Source of the DNA: Rhodocytophaga aerolata
Lineage (GTDB): Bacteria > Bacteroidota > Bacteroidia > Cytophagales > 172606-1
Length of the DNA stretch: 64,000 nt
Direction: 5' to 3'
Assembly (NCBI RefSeq): GCF_030503435.1
Contig: NZ_JAUKPO010000006.1
Location: 248,001-312,000 of the forward strand
Each line of letters begins with the position of its first letter. The stretch's first letter is position 1. The position numbers and the translations under genes are program-made. The notes beneath the pieces were generated by a model. It did no database searches. It was not told where the DNA came from and saw only the letters and a list, made by a program, of their open reading frames with translations. Of this stretch, positions 36,130 to 44,899 are shown piece after piece.

Positions 36130-36906
36130 TTATTTCTCTTTACTCTCTTTAAAATACATATCCCAAAGCTCCTGTACTGGCACAAGCTTGCGTTTAACTT
36201 TATTGATATTTTGTCCGCCCTTGGTGTATAGCAGTGGATCGCAGAGTAAGCCTTTGTCGCCGCTAATATTTTTCACATCTTGCTGCCAGCTTGTCCAGCG
36301 CAGCCCTTCATAAAATTTATCTAAAGCGCCTGAAAAGCAGAAGATAATAAAATTAGCATAATCCAGCCCGGTAGATTCCCACTTCAGGTTATCCGGGGCA
36401 AAGTAAAAGATCTTTCCTATTTCATTGTTACTGATTCCGCCGCCGTTGATGGCAAAAAAACCGCCTAATACATCGTCTGCCACTAATAAAAAGGAGGGTT
36501 GTTCGCCATATACATCAAACGCTTTTCCTTTGTTCCATTCCGGCAAAGTTCTATCCATTCGTTCGGCACCGGAGCCCAGAATCCTCAGCCAGCCTCCGTC
36601 TATAAGGATACCTCCGGTTTCATAAATAATGGCACCCATCGGCGAACGTGTAGATACCTGGGTATGGTGTAAGGCTGTTTCTGCCTTTGCCTGATTTTTG
36701 GGTAATATTTCCAGCTGATTTGTGGCATCTTTCTTCCACTGCATCACCAGCTCCCAGCCGGTCTTTTGCTTATCTATCAGCTGATCTATACTTTTTAACG
36801 TGTGCTGTGTTTGTTTTTTCCGGCTATTGGCCGGCAGCCTGGTCTGGCCGGTGCAGACAAGCTGGAATACTAGCAAAAGGGAAAATATAAGCAGGCAGTG
36901 TTTCAC
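36130..36906 (-). CDS. DUF2625 family protein
   Basis: 258 residues with a signal peptide (ending VCTGQ). The body shows the DUF2625 blocks: a GGILIDGGWLRILGSG region, DVLGGFFAINGGG and LDKFYEGLRWTSWQQDV. The family is of unknown function and is usually cytoplasmic in Proteobacteria, so export here is a minor oddity. It lies 58 bases downstream of dnaX on the same strand, although a shared promoter cannot be shown. Confidence 0.8.
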   Translation of the reverse strand: MKHCLLIFSLLLVFQLVCTGQTRLPANSRKKQTQHTLKSIDQLIDKQKTGWELVMQWKKDATNQLEILPKNQAKAETALHHTQVSTRSPMGAIIYETGGILIDGGWLRILGSGAERMDRTLPEWNKGKAFDVYGEQPSFLLVADDVLGGFFAINGGGISNNEIGKIFYFAPDNLKWESTGLDYANFIIFCFSGALDKFYEGLRWTSWQQDVKNISGDKGLLCDPLLYTKGGQNINKVKRKLVPVQELWDMYFKESKEK

Positions 36907-36964
36907 AGATTAATAAATTATGTATAAAGCTAATGCATAACGGCAAAGGAGCTATGCAATTGTA

Positions 36965-38791
36965 TTAAAACTCCAGGTCGAGGCCCAGCCGGTTCTTCAG
37001 ATCCTGTAATACTGGATGTTTTTCGGCCAGGTACTTGAATTTCTCCTGCGATGTATAGATCATTTTTTTTGCTTCTTGTGGAGCTATCTCAGCTTGTAAT
37101 TCAATAGAAAAATTTCTCATGTTTTTCCGCAAGTATTCCAGCAACAAAGGCTTAAATTCATTCAGTTGGCTCATTTGTGTCTGGCTATCTAGTTTCAGCA
37201 GAATAGTAGTTTCTTGCAGTTCAATGGGCCGGTTCAAAATCACCTGTTCACTGTTATACCCTATATCCGTCAGGCGGCTCTGCGCATAGGCTTTCCAGCA
37301 ATTTTCCAGCTGCTCTTTCGTAAATGGCCTGTGTTCCCGGGTTAGTACCTCTGTAGGTTTAGCAACGGTGTCTTTCTCTGCCGATGCCTGTACCGGTTTT
37401 TCCAGATCTTTGAGATCAAAAGGAATTTTTACGGTAGGTTTGGTAGCAGCTGTAGGGGTATAGGTATGGCTGCCATTTTCTTTTATCGCAACGGCAGGTA
37501 CCGGATTAGTTACTGGCTGCTCTGGACTAACAGGCGTATTACTAGGAGTAACTGCTTGCCCATTGCTTACCTGGCTAGTTGGCGTTTGTCCATTTGGCTT
37601 TTGTCCGTTTGCTATAGGGCTGTTACTGGCTGGTTCATCCGTTTTTTTTTTAAGCTCAATGCTCCCATTTTGCAAGCCTCTGGCTAAGTTCACTGCTGAT
37701 GGAATATGAGCCATTTTCATTAAGGTAAGTTCTACATGCAGCCGCTGGTTTTTACTGGTTTTGTAGTTCAGGTCGCACTGGCTACCTAGGTTTAGGGCAG
37801 AAAGCAGGAAAGAAACAGAGGCCTGGGCAGCTTGTTCCATATATTTCCGCTGCACATTGCCCGACACTTGCAGCAATTGTATAGTGGCATTGTCTTTACA
37901 CACCATTAGGTTGCGGAAGTGTTCGCAAAGTCCAACAATAAAATTATGTCCGTCGAATCCCTTTTTCAATATTTCATCAAAAGTTACCAATGCCTGCGGA
38001 ATATTCTCCGTGAGTAAAGCCTGGGTAATGGCAAAATAGTAGTCGTAATCGAGAATATGCAGGTTGGCAATGGTGCTTTTGTAGGTAATGCTCCTATCAG
38101 TAGAGAAAGTTACGATCAGGTCGAACATGGAGAGGGCATCGCGCAAACCGCCATCTGCCTTCTGGGCAATTAACTGCAAGGCTTCTTCTTCGGCACCAAT
38201 TTCTTCTTTCCGGGCAATACTGGCCAGGTGGTTGCTAATATCCTTGATCTGAATCCGGTTAAAGTCGAAAATCTGGCAGCGGGAAAGAATAGTGGGAATG
38301 ATTTTGTGTTTTTCAGTAGTAGCTAGAATAAAAATGGCATAGGAGGGCGGCTCTTCCAGTGTTTTCAGAAAAGCATTAAAAGCCGAATTGGAGAGCATGT
38401 GCACCTCATCTATGATATACACTTTATATTTGCCGGCCTGCGGCGCATAACGTACCTGTTCTACCAGATTCCGGATATCGTCTACCGAGTTATTGGAAGC
38501 AGCATCCAGTTCATGTACATTGAAAGAAGCATTTTTGTTGAAACTGGTACAAGAGTCACAGGTATTGCAGGCTTCTCCTTCCGGAGTCAGGTTCTGGCAA
38601 TTGATAGTTTTGGCTAGGATACGGGCACAGGTGGTTTTACCAACGCCTCTGGGACCGCAAAACAAAAATGCCTGAGCCAGATGGTTCTGGCGGATAGCAT
38701 TCTTGAGGGTAGTCGTAATATGCGATTGCCCCACCACCGAATCGAAAGTACTGGGACGGTATTTTCGTGCCGAAACTACAAAATTATCCAT
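36965..38791 (-). CDS. dnaX: DNA polymerase III subunits gamma/tau
   Basis: 608 residues. It is the clamp-loader ATPase that loads the sliding clamp at replication forks. Walker A is GPRGVGKTT (46-54), the zinc module has Cys at about 65, 75, 78 and 81 (CNTCDSC), and Walker B is IIDEVHML (about 124-131). A long Pro/Ser/Thr/Gln-rich linker (about 380-470) separates the ATPase core from a C-terminal domain, as in the tau form. No slippery frameshift heptamer of the E. coli type was noted. It is transcribed leftward. Confidence 0.95.
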   Translation of the reverse strand: MDNFVVSARKYRPSTFDSVVGQSHITTTLKNAIRQNHLAQAFLFCGPRGVGKTTCARILAKTINCQNLTPEGEACNTCDSCTSFNKNASFNVHELDAASNNSVDDIRNLVEQVRYAPQAGKYKVYIIDEVHMLSNSAFNAFLKTLEEPPSYAIFILATTEKHKIIPTILSRCQIFDFNRIQIKDISNHLASIARKEEIGAEEEALQLIAQKADGGLRDALSMFDLIVTFSTDRSITYKSTIANLHILDYDYYFAITQALLTENIPQALVTFDEILKKGFDGHNFIVGLCEHFRNLMVCKDNATIQLLQVSGNVQRKYMEQAAQASVSFLLSALNLGSQCDLNYKTSKNQRLHVELTLMKMAHIPSAVNLARGLQNGSIELKKKTDEPASNSPIANGQKPNGQTPTSQVSNGQAVTPSNTPVSPEQPVTNPVPAVAIKENGSHTYTPTAATKPTVKIPFDLKDLEKPVQASAEKDTVAKPTEVLTREHRPFTKEQLENCWKAYAQSRLTDIGYNSEQVILNRPIELQETTILLKLDSQTQMSQLNEFKPLLLEYLRKNMRNFSIELQAEIAPQEAKKMIYTSQEKFKYLAEKHPVLQDLKNRLGLDLEF

Positions 38792-39124
38792 ATGGCAAGT
38801 TACTGATTTTGCCCGGATGCTGGAACGGCTGCTAGGTTAAAATTTGGGGATGATTCATTCACCTCAACTAAGGTATTGGGTATCATGTAATTGAATAATA
38901 AGCCTGGTGTTTTTATAAGAAAACTGCCGGGGCGCTTGTATAGGCGTATCCGCATTGGAAATGCCTTATAAACATCTCACCCCGGTCGTCCTTATTGAAA
39001 ATAATGCTTGTGCCATACCTCTTATTTGTTTTAAGTTTGAAGCAAGATTGTTTCTTATTAGGTAAGCAGCTATTTAAAAGTCTGTTGGACAGCCCCATAT
39101 ATACTACTATTATACTCAACTCTT
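38792..39124. other. dnaX-mscS divergent intergenic region with an extended inverted repeat
   Basis: CCGGGG at 38927-38932 can pair with CCCCGG at 38980-38985. Inside lies a small GCATT-GGA-AATGC hairpin near 38953. This gives a possible extended stem-loop, but it does not match SRP RNA, tmRNA or a riboswitch that I know. The purpose is unknown. No coding region is supported. Confidence 0.3.
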
Positions 39125-40045
39125 ATGGATCTATTTGAAAATGTAAACTGGGCCTTGCTTGTTGACCAAATCATCCGCTGGCTGATTGTTACGCTGCCTT
39201 CTATTGTGCTGATTATTTTGCTGGGCGTGCTGGCACTCCGGTTCTGGAATATTTTAGTAAGAAAGTTTAAATTTCTATTGCTGAAAAGAGCCCTGAAAGG
39301 TGATCCGGCAAATGTGCGGGAAACAGAAAAAAGGGTTGAAACGTTGCTGGGTATCATCAGCCTGGTTGGTAAAATAGCTATATTGATCATTGTAGGCTTA
39401 ATTATTCTGCGGAAGGTAGATATTGAAATAGGCCCTATTATTGCCAGCCTGGGTATTTTTGGCTTGGCTGTAGGCTTTGGTGCACAAGAACTGGTACGCG
39501 ACGTAGTAACCGGATTTTTTATACTCCTGGAAAACCATATTCGTACCGGAGATGTAGCCATTATTAATGGCACAAGCGGGCTCGTAGAAGAAATCAGTTT
39601 GCGCACCATTATTCTTCGAGATCAGTCAGGCACGATTCACGTATTTCAGAATGGGAAAATAAACACCCTGTCTAATATGACCAAAGGCTGGTCTGCCGCT
39701 GTGTTTGATATAGGAGTGGCCTATAAGGAAAATACCGATGAAGTATCCAGAGTTATGGAAAGAGTAGCCGATACACTACTAGAAGATCCGGAATTCAAGG
39801 ATAAAATTCTGCAACCAATAGAACTATTGGGCGTTGATTCTTTTGGCACCAATGCCGTAATGATTAAAGCCAGAATTAAAACCCTGCCCAGCCATCAGTG
39901 GGCTATTGGCCGGGAATACCGCAGGAGGCTCAAACTGGCTTTTGACGAAAAAGGCATAGAAATTCCTTTTCCGCACTCTACTATTTACTGGGGCGACGAT
40001 ACCAAGCCCTTGCAAGTGAAACTGATAGAACAAAAACAGGAATAG
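39125..40045 (+). CDS. Small-conductance mechanosensitive channel (MscS family)
   Basis: 306 residues. Three hydrophobic helices cover about 19-45, 75-98 and 105-130; the last is the pore-lining helix with Gly/Ala packing (ASLGIFGLAVGFGAQELVRD). The C-terminal cytoplasmic beta domain (NGTSGLVEEISLRTIILRD) is typical of MscS. It would open under membrane tension and release solutes on hypo-osmotic shock. It is monocistronic and divergent from dnaX. Confidence 0.9.
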   Translation: MDLFENVNWALLVDQIIRWLIVTLPSIVLIILLGVLALRFWNILVRKFKFLLLKRALKGDPANVRETEKRVETLLGIISLVGKIAILIIVGLIILRKVDIEIGPIIASLGIFGLAVGFGAQELVRDVVTGFFILLENHIRTGDVAIINGTSGLVEEISLRTIILRDQSGTIHVFQNGKINTLSNMTKGWSAAVFDIGVAYKENTDEVSRVMERVADTLLEDPEFKDKILQPIELLGVDSFGTNAVMIKARIKTLPSHQWAIGREYRRRLKLAFDEKGIEIPFPHSTIYWGDDTKPLQVKLIEQKQE

Positions 40046-40407
40046 CCTACAAAACAAATGATTTATACTTTATGTATGATAGGGAAGATACAGATTTGCA
40101 CAGGAGGTTGTTAGGTTGTGGCAGAACGCTGTAAACTAAAAAACCAACTGCTGATAAAACGTATCAGCAGTTGGTATGCAAACAGATAGGTTAAATTTAC
40201 TTAGCAACCAATCAATAATCCTGCCATCCGCACATACAAGTAAGCTAATACTCGCCCAACGTTTGATTGATTTGTTACTTAATACTGAAAATGATATAAA
40301 AAGTTGTGGTAATTTTAATAATTAACGGAATATTCTCAATAAAATAGAAATAATCAAAAAAATAGACAATACTTATTGTTGTGCTACGCTAAAGACTATA
40401 GCCGCTA
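40046..40407. other. Intergenic region after mscS
   Basis: 362 bases without a supported gene. It holds the strong hairpin at 40143-40173 (listed separately) and AT-rich sequence before the DUF2721 gene. I see no repeat or tRNA. Confidence 0.5.
40143..40173 (-). terminator. Leftward-oriented terminator without an evident gene
   Basis: Perfect 13-base stem CCAACTGCTGATA / TATCAGCAGTTGG around AAACG. The U-tract is only on the minus strand (GGTTTTTTAG when read leftward); rightward the sequence after the stem is not T-rich. No minus-strand CDS lies within reach to the right. Confidence 0.6.
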
Positions 40408-40836
40408 ATGGAATTAACACTGAATGCACCAGCCCTACTGTTTCCTACGGTTTCGTTGCTATTGCTGGCATACACCAACCGGTTTCTGGCCTTAGCTACC
40501 CTCATCCGGAATTTGCACGCCCAGTATAAAACAGAACCCACTCCGCACATCTTAGCGCAGATCAACAATCTGCGGAGACGCGTAAAACTAATACGGGATA
40601 TGCAGGTACTAGGTGTGTTCAGCCTCTTTTTAAGTGCCCTTTGTATGTTTCTGATATTCGGTGAAAACAGTTTGCTCGCTAAATATGTATTTGGCAGCAG
40701 TCTACTGGCACTTATGGCCTCCCTGAGTTTATCGATTGCGGAGTTGTATATTTCTATAAAAGCTCTCAACATACAGCTAGGCGACATGGAAGAAGATTCA
40801 GTAAGGCAGCCGTGGAATAAGCCTGATGCCAGGTAA
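40408..40836 (+). CDS. DUF2721 membrane protein
   Basis: 142 residues with three predicted helices (about 7-27, 66-85 and 91-113). The pattern LFPTVSLLLLAYTNRFLAL, a basic stretch of LRRRVKLIRDMQ before the second helix and SLSIAELYISIKAL near the third fit DUF2721. It is an inner-membrane protein of unknown function. The gene is followed 65 bases later by a DUF2383 gene. Confidence 0.82.
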   Translation: MELTLNAPALLFPTVSLLLLAYTNRFLALATLIRNLHAQYKTEPTPHILAQINNLRRRVKLIRDMQVLGVFSLFLSALCMFLIFGENSLLAKYVFGSSLLALMASLSLSIAELYISIKALNIQLGDMEEDSVRQPWNKPDAR

Positions 40837-40901
40837 CTATTTTGGGGTATCAGCCGTTGATGCTAAGCAACTAATTGTACAACCCATTTACCTAAATAGC
40901 T

Positions 40902-41369
40902 ATGACTAATCAGCATGAAAAAGCAATAGCCACACTGAACAGACTAATAGAAGTTTGCCAGGATGGCGACAGAGGATATAAAAATGCCGCTGAACATATA
41001 GAACACGACGAAATAAAAACGGTTCTGTACCGCCTTTCACAACAGCGGGCATTATTCCAGGCTGAGTTAAAAGATGAAGTACGCAAGCTGGGTGGCAACC
41101 CCGATGAGTCGCCAGCCGAAGAGGAAGGCACTATTCTGGGCAATATTCACCGGGCATGGATCAATGTAAAAGAAAAGCTCACAAAAAATGATTTTGATGC
41201 CATTCTGGAAGAATGCAAGCGGGGCGATAAAGCGGCTTCCCTAGCCTATGAAGCTGCCTTAAAAGAAAATCTGCCGGAATACATTAAAGAAATTCTGATC
41301 GGGCAACACCACCTTATTAAGGGAGCCGTTACCCAGTTGCATGATTTTCAGCAGCATCCGGATGCATAA
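40902..41369 (+). CDS. DUF2383 / PA2169-type four-helix-bundle protein
   Basis: 155 residues, all helical. It starts MTNQHEKAIATLNRLIEVCQDGDRGYKNAAEHI and continues with paired helices containing LSQQRALFQAEL and EECKRGDKAASLAYEAAL. This matches the PA2169-type ferritin-like four-helix family seen in stress-response clusters. Glu/His residues on the helices are suitable for metal binding, but the family is not proven to bind iron. It sits between a membrane protein and a peroxiredoxin. Confidence 0.82.
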   Translation: MTNQHEKAIATLNRLIEVCQDGDRGYKNAAEHIEHDEIKTVLYRLSQQRALFQAELKDEVRKLGGNPDESPAEEEGTILGNIHRAWINVKEKLTKNDFDAILEECKRGDKAASLAYEAALKENLPEYIKEILIGQHHLIKGAVTQLHDFQQHPDA

Positions 41370-41454
41370 TTTGTAAGGGGCAGGTACGTATGCTTTCTTC
41401 ATCCCGGATAAATTGTATAATTTTACCTGCAAACAACCTAAATCCTTACAACCT

Positions 41455-41925
41455 ATGGCGCTCAACAAAGGTGATAAAGCACCTGCATTCAAATTACCGA
41501 ATACCGAAAAAAAAGAAGTATCTCTTGAAGATTTTAAAGGAAAGAACCTGGTACTCCTGTTCTTTCCTTTAGCTTTTACCAGCGTATGCACTACCGAACT
41601 GTGCAGCATGCGCGACAATATAGCGGAATATGCCAAGGTAAATGCAGAAGTAGTGGCTATTTCCGTAGATTCCCCTTTTACGCTGGATAAATTCAAAAAA
41701 ACCGAAAACCTGCCTTTCCAGTTGTTGTCCGACTTCAATAAGGAAGTATCGTCTGCCTATGGGTCCTTGTACGAGAATTTTGTGCTTGGCCTGAAAGGTG
41801 TGTCTAAGCGTTCAGCTTTTGTTATTGATCAGGAAGGAAAAATTCAGTACGCAGAAGTTCTGGAATCTGCCGGCGACCTGCCCAACTTTGAAGCCATTCA
41901 ACAAACATTGGCTTCGCTAACCTAA
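41455..41925 (+). CDS. Peroxiredoxin (AhpE/BCP-like redoxin)
   Basis: 156 residues from the ATG at 41455; the frame is open upstream to a TTG at 41413, but MALNKGDKAPAF is the usual start. The thioredoxin fold carries a peroxidatic Cys in FTSVCTTEL (C45) with a second Cys at C50, and the block LLFFPLAFTS before it. The enzyme reduces hydrogen peroxide or organic peroxides using thiol donors. It lies beside pyrC with a 52-base gap but has no pathway link to it. Confidence 0.88.
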   Translation: MALNKGDKAPAFKLPNTEKKEVSLEDFKGKNLVLLFFPLAFTSVCTTELCSMRDNIAEYAKVNAEVVAISVDSPFTLDKFKKTENLPFQLLSDFNKEVSSAYGSLYENFVLGLKGVSKRSAFVIDQEGKIQYAEVLESAGDLPNFEAIQQTLASLT

Positions 41926-41977
41926 CTCTACCTTCGTATTTTAACCTGAGCACTGAAGTCTTTTTCTTTACTTTTGT

Positions 41978-43315
41978 ATGCAGCAACGCATTTTAATAAC
42001 CCAGGCACGTATTGTGAACGAAGGCCGGATTATGGAGGCCGATGTCTATGTAAAAAATGGCTTGATAGAAAAAATAGGCGGTGCGCTCTCTGTTGATGCT
42101 GATCTGGTGATTGATGCCCGGGGAAATTATCTGTTTCCTGGGGTGATAGACGATCAGGTGCATTTCCGGGAGCCCGGCCTTACCCAAAAAGCCACTATTT
42201 ACACAGAAAGTAAGGCTGCCGTAGCAGGAGGCGTAACTACGTTTATGGAGATGCCTAATACGGTACCTAATGCCCTTACACAAGCCCTTTTAGCAGACAA
42301 ATACCAGATCGCTTCCCAGACTTCCCTGGCGAATTATTCTTTTTTTATGGGTGCCTCCAACGATAATTTAGACGAGGTACTTAAAACTGATAGCCGGCAT
42401 GTATGTGGGATTAAGATTTTTATGGGCTCTTCTACCGGAAATATGCTGGTGGATAATGAACGTACGTTAGAAAATATTTTTAGCAAAAGCCCCATGCTGA
42501 TTGCCGTGCATTGTGAAGATGAAGCTACCATCCGGGCTAATGCCGAGAAGTACAAAGCACAGTATGGCAACGATATTCCAGTCAGGTTTCACCCGGTTAT
42601 CCGCAATGAAGAAGCCTGCCTAAAGTCTTCTGCCATGGCGGTTGCACTGGCAAAAAAACATAACACCAGGTTGCATATTCTCCATATTTCTACGGCCGAT
42701 GAATTAAACCTGTTTACCAACGCCATTCCGCTGACCCAGAAACGGATTACTTCCGAAGTGTGTGTACACCACTTGTGGTTCGATGCAGACGACTATGAAA
42801 CGCTGGGCACCCAGATTAAATGCAACCCGGCAATAAAAGATAAACGCCACAAAAAAGCCCTGCTGGAAGCCTTGCTCGACGATCGGCTGGATATTATTGC
42901 CACGGATCATGCCCCGCATACCTGGCAGGAAAAGCAACAAACCTACTGGCAGGCTCCTTCCGGTGTTCCTCTTGTTCAACACGCGTTGCCCATGATGCTG
43001 GAATTTTACCGGCAAGGAAAACTAAGCCTGGAAAAGATAGCAGAAAAGATGAGCCATGCGCCGGCACAGTGTTTTCAGATAGAGAGGAGAGGCTTTATCA
43101 GAGAAGGCTATTGGGCTGACCTGGCACTGGTAGATCTGGCTACAGAAACACTGGTGACAGCTGATAGAATTCTCTACAAATGTGGATGGTCGCCATTTAC
43201 TGGCCATTCTTTCCAGTCGGCAGTTACGCACACACTGGTGTCCGGACACCTGGTATATGCCAACGGACAGTTTGATGAACGAAGCAAAGGGCAGCGGCTT
43301 TTGTTTGAAAGATAA
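41978..43315 (+). CDS. pyrC: Dihydroorotase
   Basis: 445 residues, third step of pyrimidine synthesis (carbamoyl-aspartate to dihydroorotate). Metal and substrate motifs are visible: DDQVHFREPG near the N-terminus, GIKIFMGSSTG (lysine region), IAVHCED, LHILHIST and IATDHAPH. The C-terminal blocks FIREGYWADLALVD and YKCGWSPFTGH are typical of the long bacterial type I branch. It is full length. A tRNA-His gene with its own promoter follows. Confidence 0.93.
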   Translation: MQQRILITQARIVNEGRIMEADVYVKNGLIEKIGGALSVDADLVIDARGNYLFPGVIDDQVHFREPGLTQKATIYTESKAAVAGGVTTFMEMPNTVPNALTQALLADKYQIASQTSLANYSFFMGASNDNLDEVLKTDSRHVCGIKIFMGSSTGNMLVDNERTLENIFSKSPMLIAVHCEDEATIRANAEKYKAQYGNDIPVRFHPVIRNEEACLKSSAMAVALAKKHNTRLHILHISTADELNLFTNAIPLTQKRITSEVCVHHLWFDADDYETLGTQIKCNPAIKDKRHKKALLEALLDDRLDIIATDHAPHTWQEKQQTYWQAPSGVPLVQHALPMMLEFYRQGKLSLEKIAEKMSHAPAQCFQIERRGFIREGYWADLALVDLATETLVTADRILYKCGWSPFTGHSFQSAVTHTLVSGHLVYANGQFDERSKGQRLLFER

Positions 43316-43349
43316 AGCGGTAGGGAAAATAAATTTATGTACCCAAAGT

Positions 43350-43381
43350 TTTGTAACATACGCGTAAATACCTTAATTTTG
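43350..43381 (+). promoter_or_regulatory. Consensus Bacteroidota promoter for the tRNA gene
   Basis: TTTG at 43350-43353, exactly 20 bases, then TAATTTTG at 43374-43381. This is an exact TTTG-N20-TAnnTTTG, ending 12 bases before the tRNA 5' end. Confidence 0.75.
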
Positions 43382-43393
43382 CCACTCTTAAAT

Positions 43394-43468
43394 GGAGGTT
43401 GTAGCTCAGCCGGTTAGAGCACCTGATTGTGGTTCAGGGGGTCGCGGGTTCGAACCCCGTCTCCCTCC
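43394..43468 (+). tRNA. tRNA-His (anticodon GTG)
   Basis: The D-stem GCTC/GAGC, the anticodon arm CCTGA-TTGTGGT-TCAGG and the T-arm GCGGG-TTCGAAC-CCCGT pair well (one G-T pair). The anticodon is GTG, with an encoded extra G at position -1 facing C73, as expected for tRNA-His. The 3' CCA is not encoded. Oddity: the acceptor strands GAGGTTG and CTCCCTC pair at 1-4 and 7 but not at 5-68 (T/C) and 6-67 (T/T). It may be a diverged but working tRNA, or a damaged copy. Confidence 0.82.
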
Positions 43469-43615
43469 CTTCTTTGCCTGGTTTCTCAAAGCCAGGCATT
43501 TTTGTTTTTACGCCTCTGTCGTATTCGTTTATCCCTCCAGAAACAACTTGGTTCCTATACAAGTAAATATTTGCTGACATGTATCGTTTAAAAAATAAAC
43601 TATACCCGGTTGAGG

Positions 43616-44893
43616 ATGCAACAGCTCTTAGTGGTCTTTATTTCTCTTCTTTGTGCTACCGCAGGAATATGCCAGATGCAAATAGATACTTCCCACACCA
43701 TAGAACATCTGGTGAATGAAGTGTTGCTGGGAGAAGGCGTAGTAGCAGGAAATATCCGGTACACCGGGGCCAGACATGCCATCGGAACTTTTACTGATTC
43801 TACCCGGATGCTTTCAATAAACAATGGGATTTTGCTTACGTCTGGTAGTGCCCTAGTGAGTACAGGACCCAACAAGTTTACCGATATGCAATTTGTGAAC
43901 AAAACGCCGGGGTATGCAAAACTGGAAGGAATTGCTAACGGACGTACACACGATGCGGCTATTCTGGCTTTCGATTTTATTACGTCTGCTGAAAATCTTT
44001 CCTTCGACTTTATTTTTGCTTCCGAAGAATATACCGAATATGTAGGCTCTAAATTCAATGATGTATTTGCTTTCTTTATCAATGGTCCGGGCCTTGCGGA
44101 TGTAAATCTGGCTGTGTTACCCAAAACTCAGGTTCCGGTTACTATCAACAGTATTAATTATAAGAAGAACAAAAAGTATTATGTAGACAACCCGACCGAA
44201 ACCTATCATGAGGCTATTGTGTATGATGTGCGGAAAAAAGCCACTGTAAAAAATAAAAACTATGGCAAAGCAAAAGCACTACCCCAGTACAACATTCAGT
44301 ATGATGGCTTTACCACTTTATTGCAAGCAGCATGTAAAGTAGTGCCAGGGGAACTATACCGTATAGAAATAGCCATAGCCGATGTAAGCGACTACTCTCT
44401 GGATTCAGGCGTATATCTGGCTGGCCACTCCTTTAAAAGTACCGGCGATAAAATTATCCCAATTACTAACCCCTTTCAACCTATGCCTCTACCAACCGAT
44501 ACGTTGGTGGCAGAGGTACCCCCAATGCCCGAAATTCCGGTAGCTACCGTTGTTTCTACCTTACCTGCCACCAGTGTAGAATTCTTATTCGATACCTATT
44601 CTCTAACCGACAGTGCCACCAGCGTACTTGAGCAGTATTATCATATACTAAAAAAATACCCACAAGCTATGCTGGAAATAACCGGCCACACGGATAGTAT
44701 GGGCACAGATGTGTATAATGATATGCTTTCGCAGAACAGAGCCTTGTCGGTTGCCAGGTACCTGAAACAGCTGGGTATTCCTGAGAAAAATATTCACGTG
44801 AGTTACAGTGGCGAAAAACGGCCGGTAGCTAGCAATGAAACAACTGAAGGCAGAGCCAGAAACAGGCGGGTAGAACTGATTATTCAGCAGTAG
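43616..44893 (+). CDS. Choice-of-anchor L protein with C-terminal OmpA-like domain
   Basis: 425 residues from the ATG at 43616; a TTG six bases earlier is in the same frame. A signal peptide (MQQLLVVFISLLCATAGICQ) precedes the choice-of-anchor L domain (about 25-280), with NNGILLTSGSA and FDFIFASEEYTEYVGSKFNDVFAFF. A Pro/Val-rich linker leads to an OmpA-like peptidoglycan-binding domain (about 325-425; ITGHTDSMGTDVYN; GRARNRRVELII). The first domain is usual in large T9SS cargo; here it is joined to a cell-wall anchor, so the protein is probably periplasmic or outer-membrane associated. Confidence 0.85.
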   Translation: MQQLLVVFISLLCATAGICQMQIDTSHTIEHLVNEVLLGEGVVAGNIRYTGARHAIGTFTDSTRMLSINNGILLTSGSALVSTGPNKFTDMQFVNKTPGYAKLEGIANGRTHDAAILAFDFITSAENLSFDFIFASEEYTEYVGSKFNDVFAFFINGPGLADVNLAVLPKTQVPVTINSINYKKNKKYYVDNPTETYHEAIVYDVRKKATVKNKNYGKAKALPQYNIQYDGFTTLLQAACKVVPGELYRIEIAIADVSDYSLDSGVYLAGHSFKSTGDKIIPITNPFQPMPLPTDTLVAEVPPMPEIPVATVVSTLPATSVEFLFDTYSLTDSATSVLEQYYHILKKYPQAMLEITGHTDSMGTDVYNDMLSQNRALSVARYLKQLGIPEKNIHVSYSGEKRPVASNETTEGRARNRRVELIIQQ

Positions 44894-44899
44894 AGCTGA

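Noticed and set aside
38913-39119. Signal recognition particle RNA between dnaX and mscS
   Set aside because: The stem-loop lacks the conserved GGAAG..AGCAGC apical motif of SRP RNA.
41969-41976. TACTTTTG, a perfect -7 match just before pyrC
   Set aside because: It ends one base before the pyrC ATG, so transcription would start inside the gene, and no TTTG lies at the right distance.
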